Positions 1 to 8,019 of a stretch of 34,491 nucleotides of DNA are shown here, piece after piece. Below the pieces are notes generated by a model. It worked only from the letters and a program-made list of their open reading frames with translations, was not told the origin of the DNA and did no database searches. Both the position numbers and the translations under genes were made by a program. Every line of letters starts with the position of its first letter. Position 1 is the first letter of the stretch. The stretch comes from Methylobacterium mesophilicum (lineage in GTDB: Bacteria; Pseudomonadota; Alphaproteobacteria; Rhizobiales; Beijerinckiaceae). The stretch lies in assembly GCF_022179445.1 (NCBI RefSeq), contig NZ_BPQU01000041.1, forward strand, positions 1 to 34,491, read 5' to 3'.

Positions 1-356
1 ACCTCAGAGCCATCGTCACTCAGACCGCCTGATCCCCTTCAAGCGATCGCCCTGGCGGGACGATGTCACGGGATCGTCACGGCGGTGGGGCGGGGCACTT
101 CGGTTCCGTCGGGGGGATTCTTCATTGGGTCCGGCAGCGGACGCTCGATACGCCGCACTCTCCTCGCCCATCGCTGACGGAATGAGGGCAACGGCCGGGA
201 CCCTGGCACGCGTCTCCCTCCCCCGCAGAGGGGGGAGGGAAGGCGCGTGTTGGTCTCGGAGAGATTTCTTTTGCAGTCGAGAACCATCCGGATCGCGTTC
301 CGTGAATCCGATAGCCCGCAGCAGGGGAGGGCAGGCGCCCGCATCCGGCCGCAATC
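1..356. other. intergenic stretch downstream of glcF
   Basis: No convincing gene is seen. Open frames on both strands lack a ribosome binding site and recognisable protein sequence. The only clear structure is the perfect hairpin at 215-240, listed separately. The stretch lies 3' of the glcF stop codon. Confidence 0.5.
215..240. repeat. perfect GC-rich hairpin after glcF
   Basis: A 10-bp perfect inverted repeat (tccctccccc at 215-224, gggggaggga at 231-240) with a 6-nt loop lies about 115 bp beyond the glcF stop. There is no U-tract on either strand, so it is not a textbook intrinsic terminator. It resembles the short palindromic intergenic repeats common in GC-rich alphaproteobacteria. It could still stabilise the 3' end of the glcEF transcript. 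Confidence 0.6.
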
Positions 357-1685
357 CTACTCCGCCGCCTCCAGCCGCGGCGTGACGCCGTCGAGCGCGG
401 CGGGCCTTGGGCCGCCGGTGGCCCAGTCCAGCAGCTCCACCGTGTGCACGATCGGGATGCCGGTGCCTTTGCCGATCTGCGTGGCGCAGCCGATGTTGCC
501 GGTGGCGATCACGTCGGGGCGGATGCGCTCGATGTTGGCGACCTTGCGGGCGCGCAGCTTGGCGGCGAGCTCGGGCTGCAGGATGTTGTAGGTCCCGGCC
601 GAGCCGCAGCAGATATGGCCCTCCGGCACGTCCTTCACGGTGAAGCCGGCGCGCTTGAGCAGCGTCTTCGGCTCGGTCCGGATGCCCTGGCCGTGCTGCA
701 TCGAGCAGGCCGAGTGGTAGGCCACCACGAGGTCGCTCTCCGCGGTCGCCGCCAGATCGAGCTGCGCCACGTACTCGGTCACGTCCTTGGCGAGGCTCGA
801 GACCCGCTGCGCCTTCTCGGCATAGGCCGGGTCGTCGCGGAACATAAAGCCGTAATCCTTGATGGTCGTGCCGCAGCCCGAGGCCGTGACCAGGATCGCG
901 TCGAGGCCCTTGGCGATCTCCGCGTCCCAGACGTCGATCGTATGCTTGGCGTGGGCGTGGGACGAGGCTTCCTTGCCCATGTGGTGGGTCAGCGCCCCGC
1001 AGCAGCCCTCCGCGGCATGGACCACCTCGATGCCGTGCCGGTTGAGCAGCCGGATCGCCGCCGCGTTGAAGTCCGGCCGCAGGACGCTCTGGGCGCAGCC
1101 GCGCAGCAGGGCGACGCGCTTGGTCGCTTGGCCGTCCTCCGGGGAAAAACGTCCGACGCGGTTGGTCGGCTCGCGTCCGGGCAGCCGCGCCGGGGCGAGG
1201 TCGAGCATCGCGGCGAGCCGGTTGCCGACCCGCGGCAGCCGCGCCACGATCCCGCGGAACGGCGCGCCGAGCTTGGCGGCGATCAGCGCCAGCCGGAACC
1301 GGTTCGGGTAGGGCAGCACCTGCGCCAGCAGCGCGCGCAGGAACCGGTCGTCCGTCGGGCGCGCGAAGGTCGTCTCGATATGCGCCCGGGCGTGGTCGAC
1401 GAGGTGCATGTAGTGCACCCCCGACGGGCAGGTGGTCATGCAGGACAGGCAGGAGAGGCAGCGGTCGATGTGTTTGACCACCTCCTGCGAGGCGGGTTTC
1501 CCGCCCTCCAGCATGTCCTTGATCAGGTAGATCCGGCCGCGCGGGGAATCGAGCTCGTCGCCCAGCAGCAGGTAGGTCGGGCAGGTCGCCGTGCAGAAGC
1601 CGCAATGCACGCAGGTCCGCAGGATCTTTTCCGACGCCGCCATGGCGGGATCGGCAAGCTGGGCGAGGTTGAAATTGGTCTGCAC
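357..1685 (-). CDS. glcF: glycolate oxidase iron-sulfur subunit GlcF
   Basis: This is the 442-residue electron-transfer subunit of membrane-associated glycolate oxidase (GlcDEF), which oxidises glycolate to glyoxylate and passes electrons towards quinone. Two ferredoxin-type [4Fe-4S] motifs are visible: Cys25, 28, 31, 35 and Cys76, 79, 82, 86. They are followed by two CCG cysteine-rich domains with the signatures GCCGAL and HICCGS. The length matches the family. The start is GTG at 1683-1685, preceded by AGGAAGG. It lies 46 bp after glcE on the same strand, so the two are almost certainly co-transcribed. No glcD is present in the window. Confidence 0.93.
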   Translation of the reverse strand: MQTNFNLAQLADPAMAASEKILRTCVHCGFCTATCPTYLLLGDELDSPRGRIYLIKDMLEGGKPASQEVVKHIDRCLSCLSCMTTCPSGVHYMHLVDHARAHIETTFARPTDDRFLRALLAQVLPYPNRFRLALIAAKLGAPFRGIVARLPRVGNRLAAMLDLAPARLPGREPTNRVGRFSPEDGQATKRVALLRGCAQSVLRPDFNAAAIRLLNRHGIEVVHAAEGCCGALTHHMGKEASSHAHAKHTIDVWDAEIAKGLDAILVTASGCGTTIKDYGFMFRDDPAYAEKAQRVSSLAKDVTEYVAQLDLAATAESDLVVAYHSACSMQHGQGIRTEPKTLLKRAGFTVKDVPEGHICCGSAGTYNILQPELAAKLRARKVANIERIRPDVIATGNIGCATQIGKGTGIPIVHTVELLDWATGGPRPAALDGVTPRLEAAE

Positions 1686-1731
1686 GATGCCTTCCTGCTG
1701 CTCTCATCTCCGGGCGGGGAGGGGACCGGAC

Positions 1732-2919
1732 TCACACGCCCGCGTACATCCGGCCCGGGTTCAGCACCCCGGCGGGATCGTGCGCCGTCTTGATCCCGGC
1801 GGTGATCCGCATCAGCGGCTCCGCCAGGGGCTGGAACACCGGCACCGCGGCCCGGACCGCATCGGGGGCGCGCACCAGCGTCGCGTGCCCGCCCTGGGCC
1901 CGCACGGCCGCGCGCACGAGGGCGGTGCCGGCATCGCCGGCCGATTCCGTGGCGAGCCAGATCAGGCCGCCGCCCCAATCGTAGAACCAGCGTGCCCCGC
2001 GCTCGGCCGCGATCGCCGCCACCAGGGCCGGGCCATGACTGGGCGCGGTCGAGATCCGCCACAGGGCGGTGTCCCGAGGCTCGGCGAGCGGGGCGGCATC
2101 CCGCACCGCCTGCCACAGGGCGGTGCCGGCCTCGCCCTCCACCAGCTCGGGCGTTCCGAAGCGCTTGAGCAGGCGGCGCAACTCGCCGGTCCGGTAGTCG
2201 ATCGACTCCGCGAACCCTTCGAGGCGCATCAGCGTCCGCGCCCCGGTGCCGCCGATCCCGGCCGGCAGGTGCGCCGCGCCGGTGAGTTCGAACGGCGAGC
2301 CGAGGGCCGCCGCCAGGGCCGCGACCGCGCGGGCATCGTCGAGGCCGGGAAACACCAGGGTGGCGACGCGCTCGCAGGCCGGCAGCACCTTGAAGGTGAC
2401 CTCGGTGAGCAGCCCGAGCGTGCCGTGGGCGCCGGCCATCAGCTTCACGAGGTCGAGCCCGGTGACGTTCTTCATCACCCGGCCGCCCGACTTGATCGCC
2501 TCGCCGCGCCCGTTGACGAAGCGCACGCCGATCAGGCTGTCGCGGGCCGCCCCGGCGTTGATCCGGCGGGGGCCGGCATTGTTGGTCGCGGCGACCGCGC
2601 CCAGGGTCGGCTCACCGGCGGTGCCGTAGAGCTTGCGAAAGTCCATCGGCTCGAACGGCAGCATCTGGCCCCGGGAGGCCAGCAGGGCCTCGACCTCCGC
2701 GAGCGGCGTGCCCGCGCGCGCCGACACCACCATCTCGGCGGGCTCGTAGAGCGTGACGCCGGCGAGCTTCCGGGCCGAGAGCGTCGCGTTGTCCTGCGCC
2801 GGCCGGCCGAGCCCCGACGCGGTGCCGCCTCCGGCGAGCCGCAGGCGCTCGCCGCGCCCGGCGGCCGCGCGCACGATGTCCTCCGCTTCCGCCTCGCTGC
2901 CGGGCTCGTAGCCGCCCAT
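1732..2919 (-). CDS. glcE: glycolate oxidase FAD-binding subunit GlcE
   Basis: A 395-residue protein of the PCMH-type FAD-binding family, the second flavin-domain subunit of glycolate oxidase. Visible motifs are the glycine-rich RLAGGGTASG segment near residue 30 and a central block containing GAVAATNNAGPRR, followed by GRVMKNVTGLDL and GTLGLLTEVTFKVLP, typical of GlcE. The frame stays open far upstream through the antisense of unrelated sequence. ATG 2917-2919 is preferred because it has an upstream GGAG and begins where family similarity begins. It is transcribed ahead of glcF. Upstream is a flippase gene, not the usual glcD. Confidence 0.92.
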   Translation of the reverse strand: MGGYEPGSEAEAEDIVRAAAGRGERLRLAGGGTASGLGRPAQDNATLSARKLAGVTLYEPAEMVVSARAGTPLAEVEALLASRGQMLPFEPMDFRKLYGTAGEPTLGAVAATNNAGPRRINAGAARDSLIGVRFVNGRGEAIKSGGRVMKNVTGLDLVKLMAGAHGTLGLLTEVTFKVLPACERVATLVFPGLDDARAVAALAAALGSPFELTGAAHLPAGIGGTGARTLMRLEGFAESIDYRTGELRRLLKRFGTPELVEGEAGTALWQAVRDAAPLAEPRDTALWRISTAPSHGPALVAAIAAERGARWFYDWGGGLIWLATESAGDAGTALVRAAVRAQGGHATLVRAPDAVRAAVPVFQPLAEPLMRITAGIKTAHDPAGVLNPGRMYAGV

Positions 2920-2929
2920 CGTCTCCGCC

Positions 2930-2960
2930 CCGGTTCTTTTTGGACTTGTTCCAGAACCGG
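2930..2960. promoter_or_regulatory. inverted repeat upstream of glcE
   Basis: An 8-bp inverted repeat (ccggttct at 2930-2937, agaaccgg at 2953-2960) with a 15-nt loop lies in the 101-bp gap between the flippase stop and the glcE start, just before the glcE ribosome binding site. It could be a leader hairpin or an operator for glcEF. It carries no terminator-like U-tract in the minus direction. Confidence 0.35.
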
Positions 2961-3020
2961 TTTCGCCGGAACGCGCGGCGGATTCAAGCGGAGGCGGCGT
3001 CGCGGGCCCGGCGAGGCGTT

Positions 3021-4463
3021 CTACCCAGCCGCGATGGTCCGGTCCGGGCGCAGGCGCGACGCCACCTGCCGGCGCAGCCCGGCGATGTCGAAGATCCAGA
3101 CCAGCGCCCCGTACAGGACCGCCCCGGCCGGGACCAGGACCGCCAGGGCGGCGGCGGGCGGCAGGTGCCGGAACGGCGCCAGCGCCAGGCCCATCGCCCC
3201 GCAGGCGAGGGTCGCCGCGCCGATCTGGCCCCAGGGCAGCACGATCCGCTCCGGGCCGGTCAGCGCCCGCCAGCCGAGCCAGAGTGCGGCGGCGGCGAGG
3301 CCCAGCGTCTGGGCCAGGGCGACGCCCATCCCGCCCATCCGGTCGGGCAGGAGCAGCAGGCCGGCCCCGTTGACCGCGAGCCCGACCAGGGCCGCGGCGA
3401 TCACCGGAAAGGTCCGGCGGCGGATCTGGAAGACCGGGTTCAGAGCGTAGAACATCATCGACAGGCAGAACAGGCCGGGCATCAGCGCGACGCTGTAGCT
3501 CTCGAACGGCCCGCGATAGGCATCGGGCACCACCAGCCCCTGGAGCGCCGGCAGCACCGCCCAGAAGCCGACCGCGCAGGGCGCCAGCAGGGCGAACACG
3601 GTGCCGGCATTCTCGGCCACCTGCGCCTCGGCCGCCGCGCGGCCGTGCTGCTCCTCGGCCTGCACGGCGAACTGGAACAGCAGCAGGTCGAGCGCGGTGC
3701 CGAGCGTCATCATCGAGCGCGAGGTGACGTCGGCGGCCAGCGCGAAATAGCCGGCCTCGGCGAAGCCGGCATGGCCGGCGATCGCACCCCGGTTCACGAA
3801 GGCGAGGCACTGGTAGGCGGTGTTGGCGGCGATCAGCGGCAGGCCGTAGCGGGCGAAGACCCCCCAGGTGGCGCCGAGGCGCGGCTGCTCGAACGGGTGC
3901 TTGGGATCGCGCAGGGGGTGGCGCAGCAGCACCACGGCGGCGAGCTGGCTGAGTCCTGCCGCCGCCAGCACCCAGGCCGGCTGCGGCAGCCACCAGGCGG
4001 CCGCCGCCATCAGGATGAAGGCCAAGACGTTCTTGACCGCCACGAGGCCGAGATAGAGCTTTCCGTCGAACCGGGCCCGGGCCAGGGCCGCGTGGTAGTC
4101 GAACACCCCGATGCCGAGCGCGGCGAGGCCGGTGCCGCACAGGACCGCCGCGCGTCCACGCGCGCCGCCGCCGAAGCCGAACGCCCCGCACAGGGCGGCG
4201 GCGCAGAGCAGCACCAGGCCGATGCGCAGGTAGGCCCGGTCGAGCCCGTGGCGGATCCAGGGCTCGTCCACCCGCACGCGCCCCGAGTAGAACCGCGTCG
4301 CCGACAGCCGCAGCCACTCGAACAGCACCGTGTTGAGCACGATCGCCCCGGTGGTCGCCAGCGCGAACCGGCCGAAATCGGCGGGCCCGAGCAATTGGGC
4401 GATCAGCAGCCCGAGGACGAAGTTGAGCCCCGCATTGATCACGAAGGCGGCGATCACGGCCAT
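3021..4463 (-). CDS. Wzx-like polysaccharide flippase (MOP superfamily)
   Basis: A 480-residue polytopic membrane protein with roughly 12-14 hydrophobic helices. Its N-terminal segment resembles oligosaccharide flippases of the MOP/polysaccharide transport family (a leucine-rich first helix, then LLGPADFGRFAL). Members of this family move lipid-linked saccharide repeat units across the inner membrane during O-antigen or exopolysaccharide assembly. The start ATG 4461-4463 has GAGG about 8 nt upstream. No glycosyltransferase or polymerase gene is adjacent, so the substrate is unknown. It ends 101 bp before glcE, and co-transcription with it is uncertain. Confidence 0.8.
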   Translation of the reverse strand: MAVIAAFVINAGLNFVLGLLIAQLLGPADFGRFALATTGAIVLNTVLFEWLRLSATRFYSGRVRVDEPWIRHGLDRAYLRIGLVLLCAAALCGAFGFGGGARGRAAVLCGTGLAALGIGVFDYHAALARARFDGKLYLGLVAVKNVLAFILMAAAAWWLPQPAWVLAAAGLSQLAAVVLLRHPLRDPKHPFEQPRLGATWGVFARYGLPLIAANTAYQCLAFVNRGAIAGHAGFAEAGYFALAADVTSRSMMTLGTALDLLLFQFAVQAEEQHGRAAAEAQVAENAGTVFALLAPCAVGFWAVLPALQGLVVPDAYRGPFESYSVALMPGLFCLSMMFYALNPVFQIRRRTFPVIAAALVGLAVNGAGLLLLPDRMGGMGVALAQTLGLAAAALWLGWRALTGPERIVLPWGQIGAATLACGAMGLALAPFRHLPPAAALAVLVPAGAVLYGALVWIFDIAGLRRQVASRLRPDRTIAAG

Positions 4464-4840
4464 GGACGGCGCCTCATGCGCGGCGAGGTTCTATAAGGTG
4501 CCCCAGGGCTTAGGGTCGGACCCGTAAGACTCTCCTAACGGGGCGGGAACAGGGCGAGGGGCCTCATGCGGGCCGCGAGCCGCCGGTCGCCTGCGGCGTG
4601 GTTTCGACCCGGGCTCCCCATCTTAGAGGCGCGATATACAAAATACAGCAAATTACATATCGATCAGCGCGTTATTTTGGAATGTCTTTCTGGTCAGTAT
4701 TTCAAATTTATTCAAAGTAAAAAATCAAATTAAGACATTCTGCAGGCAATAAGCCTTCAACTCATTAAAATCTTGACATTGAATGGCCGCTGTGGAATTT
4801 ATTCATAACAAGTTTGACAATCTTTGGATATCTATAGTTT
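4464..4840. other. AT-rich intergenic island
   Basis: This is a 377-bp gap. Its first part is normal GC-rich sequence, but from about 4625 to 4840 the DNA becomes strongly AT-rich, unlike nearly all the rest of the window. It holds the promoter region of the chemoreceptor gene that follows and the divergent promoter of the flippase. No open frame in it is convincing. Such islands are typical targets for MucR/Ros-type or H-NS-like proteins (inference). Confidence 0.6.
4773..4801 (+). promoter_or_regulatory. candidate sigma-70 promoter of chemoreceptor gene
   Basis: A TTGACA hexamer at 4773-4778 is followed by a 17-nt spacer and AATTTA at 4796-4801, about 40 bp before the chemoreceptor ATG. 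The -35 is perfect and the -10 is weak. A second TTGACA at 4814-4819 has no properly spaced -10 before the gene. Confidence 0.45.
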
Positions 4841-6601
4841 ATGTTCGATATAAATCCGAAGCATTCGATATCTTTTCGCATCGGTATATTGGTGACCGTG
4901 CTGATCGCGCTGTCGATCGCAAGCATTTCGGGCCTGATGCTGACGGAGATGCGCGACGAACTTCGGGATCGCGCCCAGCTGGCTCTCGACAGCAATCTTC
5001 GCCTGCTTCGCCAAACCCTCATCGACGAGGGCGGCGCGGGGGCGGCCTTCGCGATCACGGCCGGCCAGCTCGCGATCGGGCAACACGTGATTACCGCCGC
5101 CGATCCAGCGGTCGATCGCGTCCGCGACATTCTCGGGGGAACCGCCACCGTGTTCCTCGGCGATACGCGGATCGCCACCAATGTGATGGCGCCGGACGGC
5201 CGGCGCGCGATCGGAACGCATCTCGCCGCCGGGGCCGCCCACGACACCGTCCTGCGTGACGGCCGGGGTTTTCGCGGCGAGGTGGATATTCTCGGCACAC
5301 CCTATCTCAGCCGATACGAGCCCATTCAGGACGCGGACGGCAAGACGCTTGGAATTCTCTACGTCGGCGTGAAGAAGGCGGACTTCCTGGCAACCCTGGA
5401 TGCGTTGCTGCGGCATGCCGTGCTTGTCGGTGTCGCGATCACCCTGGTGAGCGTCGCACTTCTTTGGGGCGTCCTGAATCGTGCGATGGTGCCGCTCAGA
5501 AGACTGACCCATGTCCTCATCGATCTCGGCCGTGGGGATCTCGACCGCGACATCCCCGCCACCCAGCGCCGGGATGAGGTCGGCGCCATGGCGCGCGCCG
5601 TGCAGATCCTGCAGATGGACGCCCAGGCGCGCCAGCGCCTCGAAGGGGAGGCCGAGATGGCCGCCGCCGAGAAAGCCAGGACCCTGGATCAGCTCGAGGA
5701 CACGCTCGCCGGCTTCCAGGGCGCCATGCAGGATGTGGTGACGACCGTCGCCCGCAACACCCGCGAGATGGGCGAGATGGCGGAGGCGCTGACGGCGATT
5801 TCGACCCAGACGGCCCGCGAGGCGGATAGCGCGTCGACGATCTCGACCGACACCGCTGCGCATGTCTCGGCCGTATCCGCCGCCACGCAGGCATTGTCGG
5901 GGTCGATCCAGGAGATCTCGCAACAGATCGACCGGATGTCGCAAACGGTGCGTCAGGGGAGCGTCACCGCCGAAGAGACGGCCGGGCAAGTGCGGGACCT
6001 TGCCGCGACGGGCGAGCGTATCGGACGGGTCGTGGCCTCGGTGCAGGCGATCGCCGAACAAACGAATCTGCTCGCGCTCAACGCCACCATCGAGGCGGCC
6101 CGCGCGGGCGAGGCGGGCAAGGGGTTCGCCGTGGTGGCGGCCGAGGTGAAGACGCTCGCGGCCCAGACGGCGAAGGCCACGCAGGATATCGTCGCGCACG
6201 TCGCCGAGATCCAAGACGGGACGCGCCGCGCGGTGGTCGCCAACGATCAGGTCTCCGATGTCATGGCCGTCATCTTGGACTCTGCCGCCAGCGTGGCCTT
6301 GGCGATTGAGCAACAGGACGCCTCGACTCATGAGATCGCCCGCAGCGTCCGGAAGGCGGTGGAAGGGGCAAGCCAGCTATCCGGAAGCATCTCGGGCGTT
6401 CGCTCGGTCGCGGGCGAAACCGCGGGCGCGGCCGGTGGTGCCCTCGAGGTCGCGCGCGCGATGCGGTCGCAATCGGTGGAGATCGACTCTCAGGTCCGTG
6501 CCTTCTTGCTGGCGCTGCGGCAGGGGGCGATGGACCGTGGCCAGCCGAAGGACTTGAACGGCCCCGGTTCCGAGCGGGGCGCATCTCGCGCCGTCGCTTG
6601 A
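4841..6601 (+). CDS. methyl-accepting chemotaxis protein with Cache-type sensor
   Basis: A 586-residue transmembrane chemoreceptor. The first membrane helix is about residues 12-34. A periplasmic domain of about 155 residues has the single-Cache signature seen in many alphaproteobacterial receptors (TVFLGDTRIATN near 103-114, then GRRAIGT and a GILYVGV strand near 171-177). The second helix is about 192-213, followed by HAMP (about 213-262) and the long cytoplasmic coiled-coil with the conserved CheA/CheW-contacting hairpin at about 404-440 (AEQTNLLALNATIEAARAG). There is no C-terminal CheR/CheB pentapeptide. The ligand cannot be deduced; Cache receptors commonly bind small organic acids or amino acids. 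It sits alone behind an AT-rich promoter region, convergent with the next gene. Confidence 0.92.
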   Translation: MFDINPKHSISFRIGILVTVLIALSIASISGLMLTEMRDELRDRAQLALDSNLRLLRQTLIDEGGAGAAFAITAGQLAIGQHVITAADPAVDRVRDILGGTATVFLGDTRIATNVMAPDGRRAIGTHLAAGAAHDTVLRDGRGFRGEVDILGTPYLSRYEPIQDADGKTLGILYVGVKKADFLATLDALLRHAVLVGVAITLVSVALLWGVLNRAMVPLRRLTHVLIDLGRGDLDRDIPATQRRDEVGAMARAVQILQMDAQARQRLEGEAEMAAAEKARTLDQLEDTLAGFQGAMQDVVTTVARNTREMGEMAEALTAISTQTAREADSASTISTDTAAHVSAVSAATQALSGSIQEISQQIDRMSQTVRQGSVTAEETAGQVRDLAATGERIGRVVASVQAIAEQTNLLALNATIEAARAGEAGKGFAVVAAEVKTLAAQTAKATQDIVAHVAEIQDGTRRAVVANDQVSDVMAVILDSAASVALAIEQQDASTHEIARSVRKAVEGASQLSGSISGVRSVAGETAGAAGGALEVARAMRSQSVEIDSQVRAFLLALRQGAMDRGQPKDLNGPGSERGASRAVA

Positions 6602-6670
6602 CCCATACGGGTCGAGGGGCGGTCTGCGGCGCCAAGCCGCTGCTCCTGCGGCACTCGGCTTGATCGGCTC

Positions 6671-7171
6671 CTAAAGCCCCCGCTCGTAGCGCCAGGCCTC
6701 CATCCCGTCTTCATAATAGGCGGGCTGGACGGCGAAGCGGGTGTAGCCCCGGCGCTGGTACAGGCGGATGCCGGCGCCGTTGTCGGCGCGGACCTCGAGG
6801 CGCAGGCGGTCGCAGCCATGGGCGCGGGCCTGGGCCTCCGCGGCGTCGAGCAGTTTTCCGCCGAGCCCGAGGCCGCCGCGGTTGGGCGCCACCGCGATCG
6901 AGGCCAGGCGGGCGATCCGGCTGCCGCGCCGCCGCTCCAGCACCGCCGCGCCGACCAGGACCGGATCCCCATCCCCGTCCGGCCCCGCGATCAGCGCCGC
7001 CAGGACGTCCATGCTCGGGGACAGGATCGCGTGGCGGATCGCCCGGCGCTCGGCCCGGTCGGTGGCGAAGGCGGCGTGCTCCAGGGCGACGAGCGCGTCG
7101 AGGTCGGCCAGCCCGGCGGTGCGGATCTCCGGCTCCGGGAGCCCGTCTCCGCGCGGATCGCGCACCGGCAT
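6671..7171 (-). CDS. GNAT-family N-acetyltransferase
   Basis: A 166-residue GCN5-related acetyltransferase transferring acetyl from acetyl-CoA to an unknown amine. It has the acetyl-CoA motif A region (SIAVAPNRGGLGLGGKLL) and a motif B region with RLYQRRGYTRF, resembling RimI-like enzymes. The start is uncertain. ATG 7169-7171 is chosen because the acetyltransferase fold begins just after it, but neither it nor GTG at 7211-7213 has a good ribosome binding site. The alternative start would add residues encoded by a 12-nt tandem repeat. It is divergent from the polyamine module and convergent with the chemoreceptor gene. Confidence 0.8.
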   Translation of the reverse strand: MPVRDPRGDGLPEPEIRTAGLADLDALVALEHAAFATDRAERRAIRHAILSPSMDVLAALIAGPDGDGDPVLVGAAVLERRRGSRIARLASIAVAPNRGGLGLGGKLLDAAEAQARAHGCDRLRLEVRADNGAGIRLYQRRGYTRFAVQPAYYEDGMEAWRYERGL

Positions 7172-7178
7172 GCCGAGG

Positions 7179-7214
7179 GGGGCGTTGACGGGGGCGTTCA
7201 CGGGGGCGCTCACG
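7179..7214. repeat. three tandem 12-nt repeats
   Basis: Three consecutive near-identical 12-mers of the form ggggcgtt(g/c)acg, the last with a t-to-c change, lie at or immediately upstream of the GNAT start. Read in the gene frame they encode repeated Val-Asn-Ala-Pro. The copy number may vary by slippage. Confidence 0.7.
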
Positions 7215-7507
7215 CCCGGGCCGTCGTGACGGCGCCGAAGCCGGCTCGGTCCAGGCGGACGGACGATAAGGATGCGGCTCCGGAGCCGGGCGCGACGGCG
7301 AGGCGATCCGGCACCGCTCTCGATCTGTTCGGCCCGGTCATCACACGCTCGACTGAGGACATCGCTCCGGCGGTCAGATGCCCGCTTCCGGACCGCTTGG
7401 GAAGCCCGCGCGACCCGGCCGCCGGTCGGGAATGCGCCGTTTTTGCAACGGCTGCGGCATAGGGCGGATCGCGTGGGGGAATACGGGTCGATCGGGCCCG
7501 AAGCCCC

Positions 7508-7536
7508 TTGTTGTCGGGGGTCGTTCTCCGTATATG
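7508..7536 (+). promoter_or_regulatory. candidate promoter of the decarboxylase leader
   Basis: TTGTTG at 7508-7513, a 17-nt spacer and TATATG at 7531-7536 form a good housekeeping-type promoter. Transcription would begin near 7543, giving an untranslated leader of about 475 nt before the decarboxylase ATG at 8020. Confidence 0.5.
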
Positions 7537-7542
7537 CGCCGT

Positions 7543-8005
7543 GCCCAATTTCGCACGTGCCTGTGGCCGCGTGCCGGTTGGTGGGCATCCGGTCAACTGC
7601 CGGACAGCCGCCAGGGGTCTTAAAGGATCGATGGTCGCAAGGGTGGATCCCTACGGCCGGCATCCAGGTGGCGACACCGGACCCCGACAACAACCGGCAG
7701 CCGGAGGCGAAACCGGCGAACCCCGCTCTCCACGGGGGACGCAGCTTAAAGCAACGACGAACGGGCTTTTTTGGTCTCGTCGGCCCTCCAAAGGCCGGCA
7801 CCGAAGAGGCTTGTTTCTCTTTGCCCGGCGTGCGGTGGGGGTCCTCCCTTCCAATCCACGGCAGCTTCCGGGTGCTCTGCGCCCGCCTGGATCGACGCGT
7901 CTCCAAAGCGCTTCGGTCCGCGCGACGCATCGCCCCCTGACGCCGACGGCCCGTTGGGCCGTCACATCGACAGCGCGCCCGCCAGACGGGCGCTCGCGAA
8001 CCCGT
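7543..8005 (+). ncRNA. long structured leader, probable speF-type RNA element
   Basis: About 475 nt without a convincing gene separate the candidate promoter from the ornithine/lysine decarboxylase ATG. The speF motif (Rfam family described upstream of alphaproteobacterial ornithine decarboxylases, several hundred nt long) is expected exactly here. Visible structure includes arms 7755-7760/7777-7782 around a loop with six T residues, an overlapping and mutually exclusive hairpin 7781-7785/7793-7797, and a perfect 8-bp hairpin with a 3-nt loop at 7945-7963, about 55 nt before the start codon. The overlap of the first two stems would suit a switch. The assignment rests on position, length and structure; I did not align it to the Rfam model. 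Confidence 0.55.
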
Positions 8006-8019
8006 GCCGGGAGACGACC

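Noticed and set aside
60..79. 6-bp inverted repeat gacgat/atcgtc
   Set aside because: Too short to be meaningful in GC-rich DNA without other support.
444..1793. 449-codon open frame on the plus strand across glcF
   Set aside because: It is the antisense shadow of glcF; the opposite strand carries the Fe-S and CCG motifs, while this frame gives a charged low-complexity product without homology.
1591..3450. 619-codon open frame on the plus strand over glcE
   Set aside because: High GC suppresses stop codons; the product is Arg/Gly-rich and the minus strand holds a clear GlcE.
1732..4317. 861-residue extended reading of GlcE
   Set aside because: The part beyond 2919 runs out of frame through the flippase gene and has no domain; ATG 2919 has its own ribosome binding site.
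2940..4496. 518-codon plus-strand frame over the flippase
   Set aside because: Gln/Glu/Arg-rich antisense shadow of a membrane protein.
7179..7214. CRISPR-like repeats
   Set aside because: Three directly adjacent 12-mers with no spacers; a simple tandem repeat.
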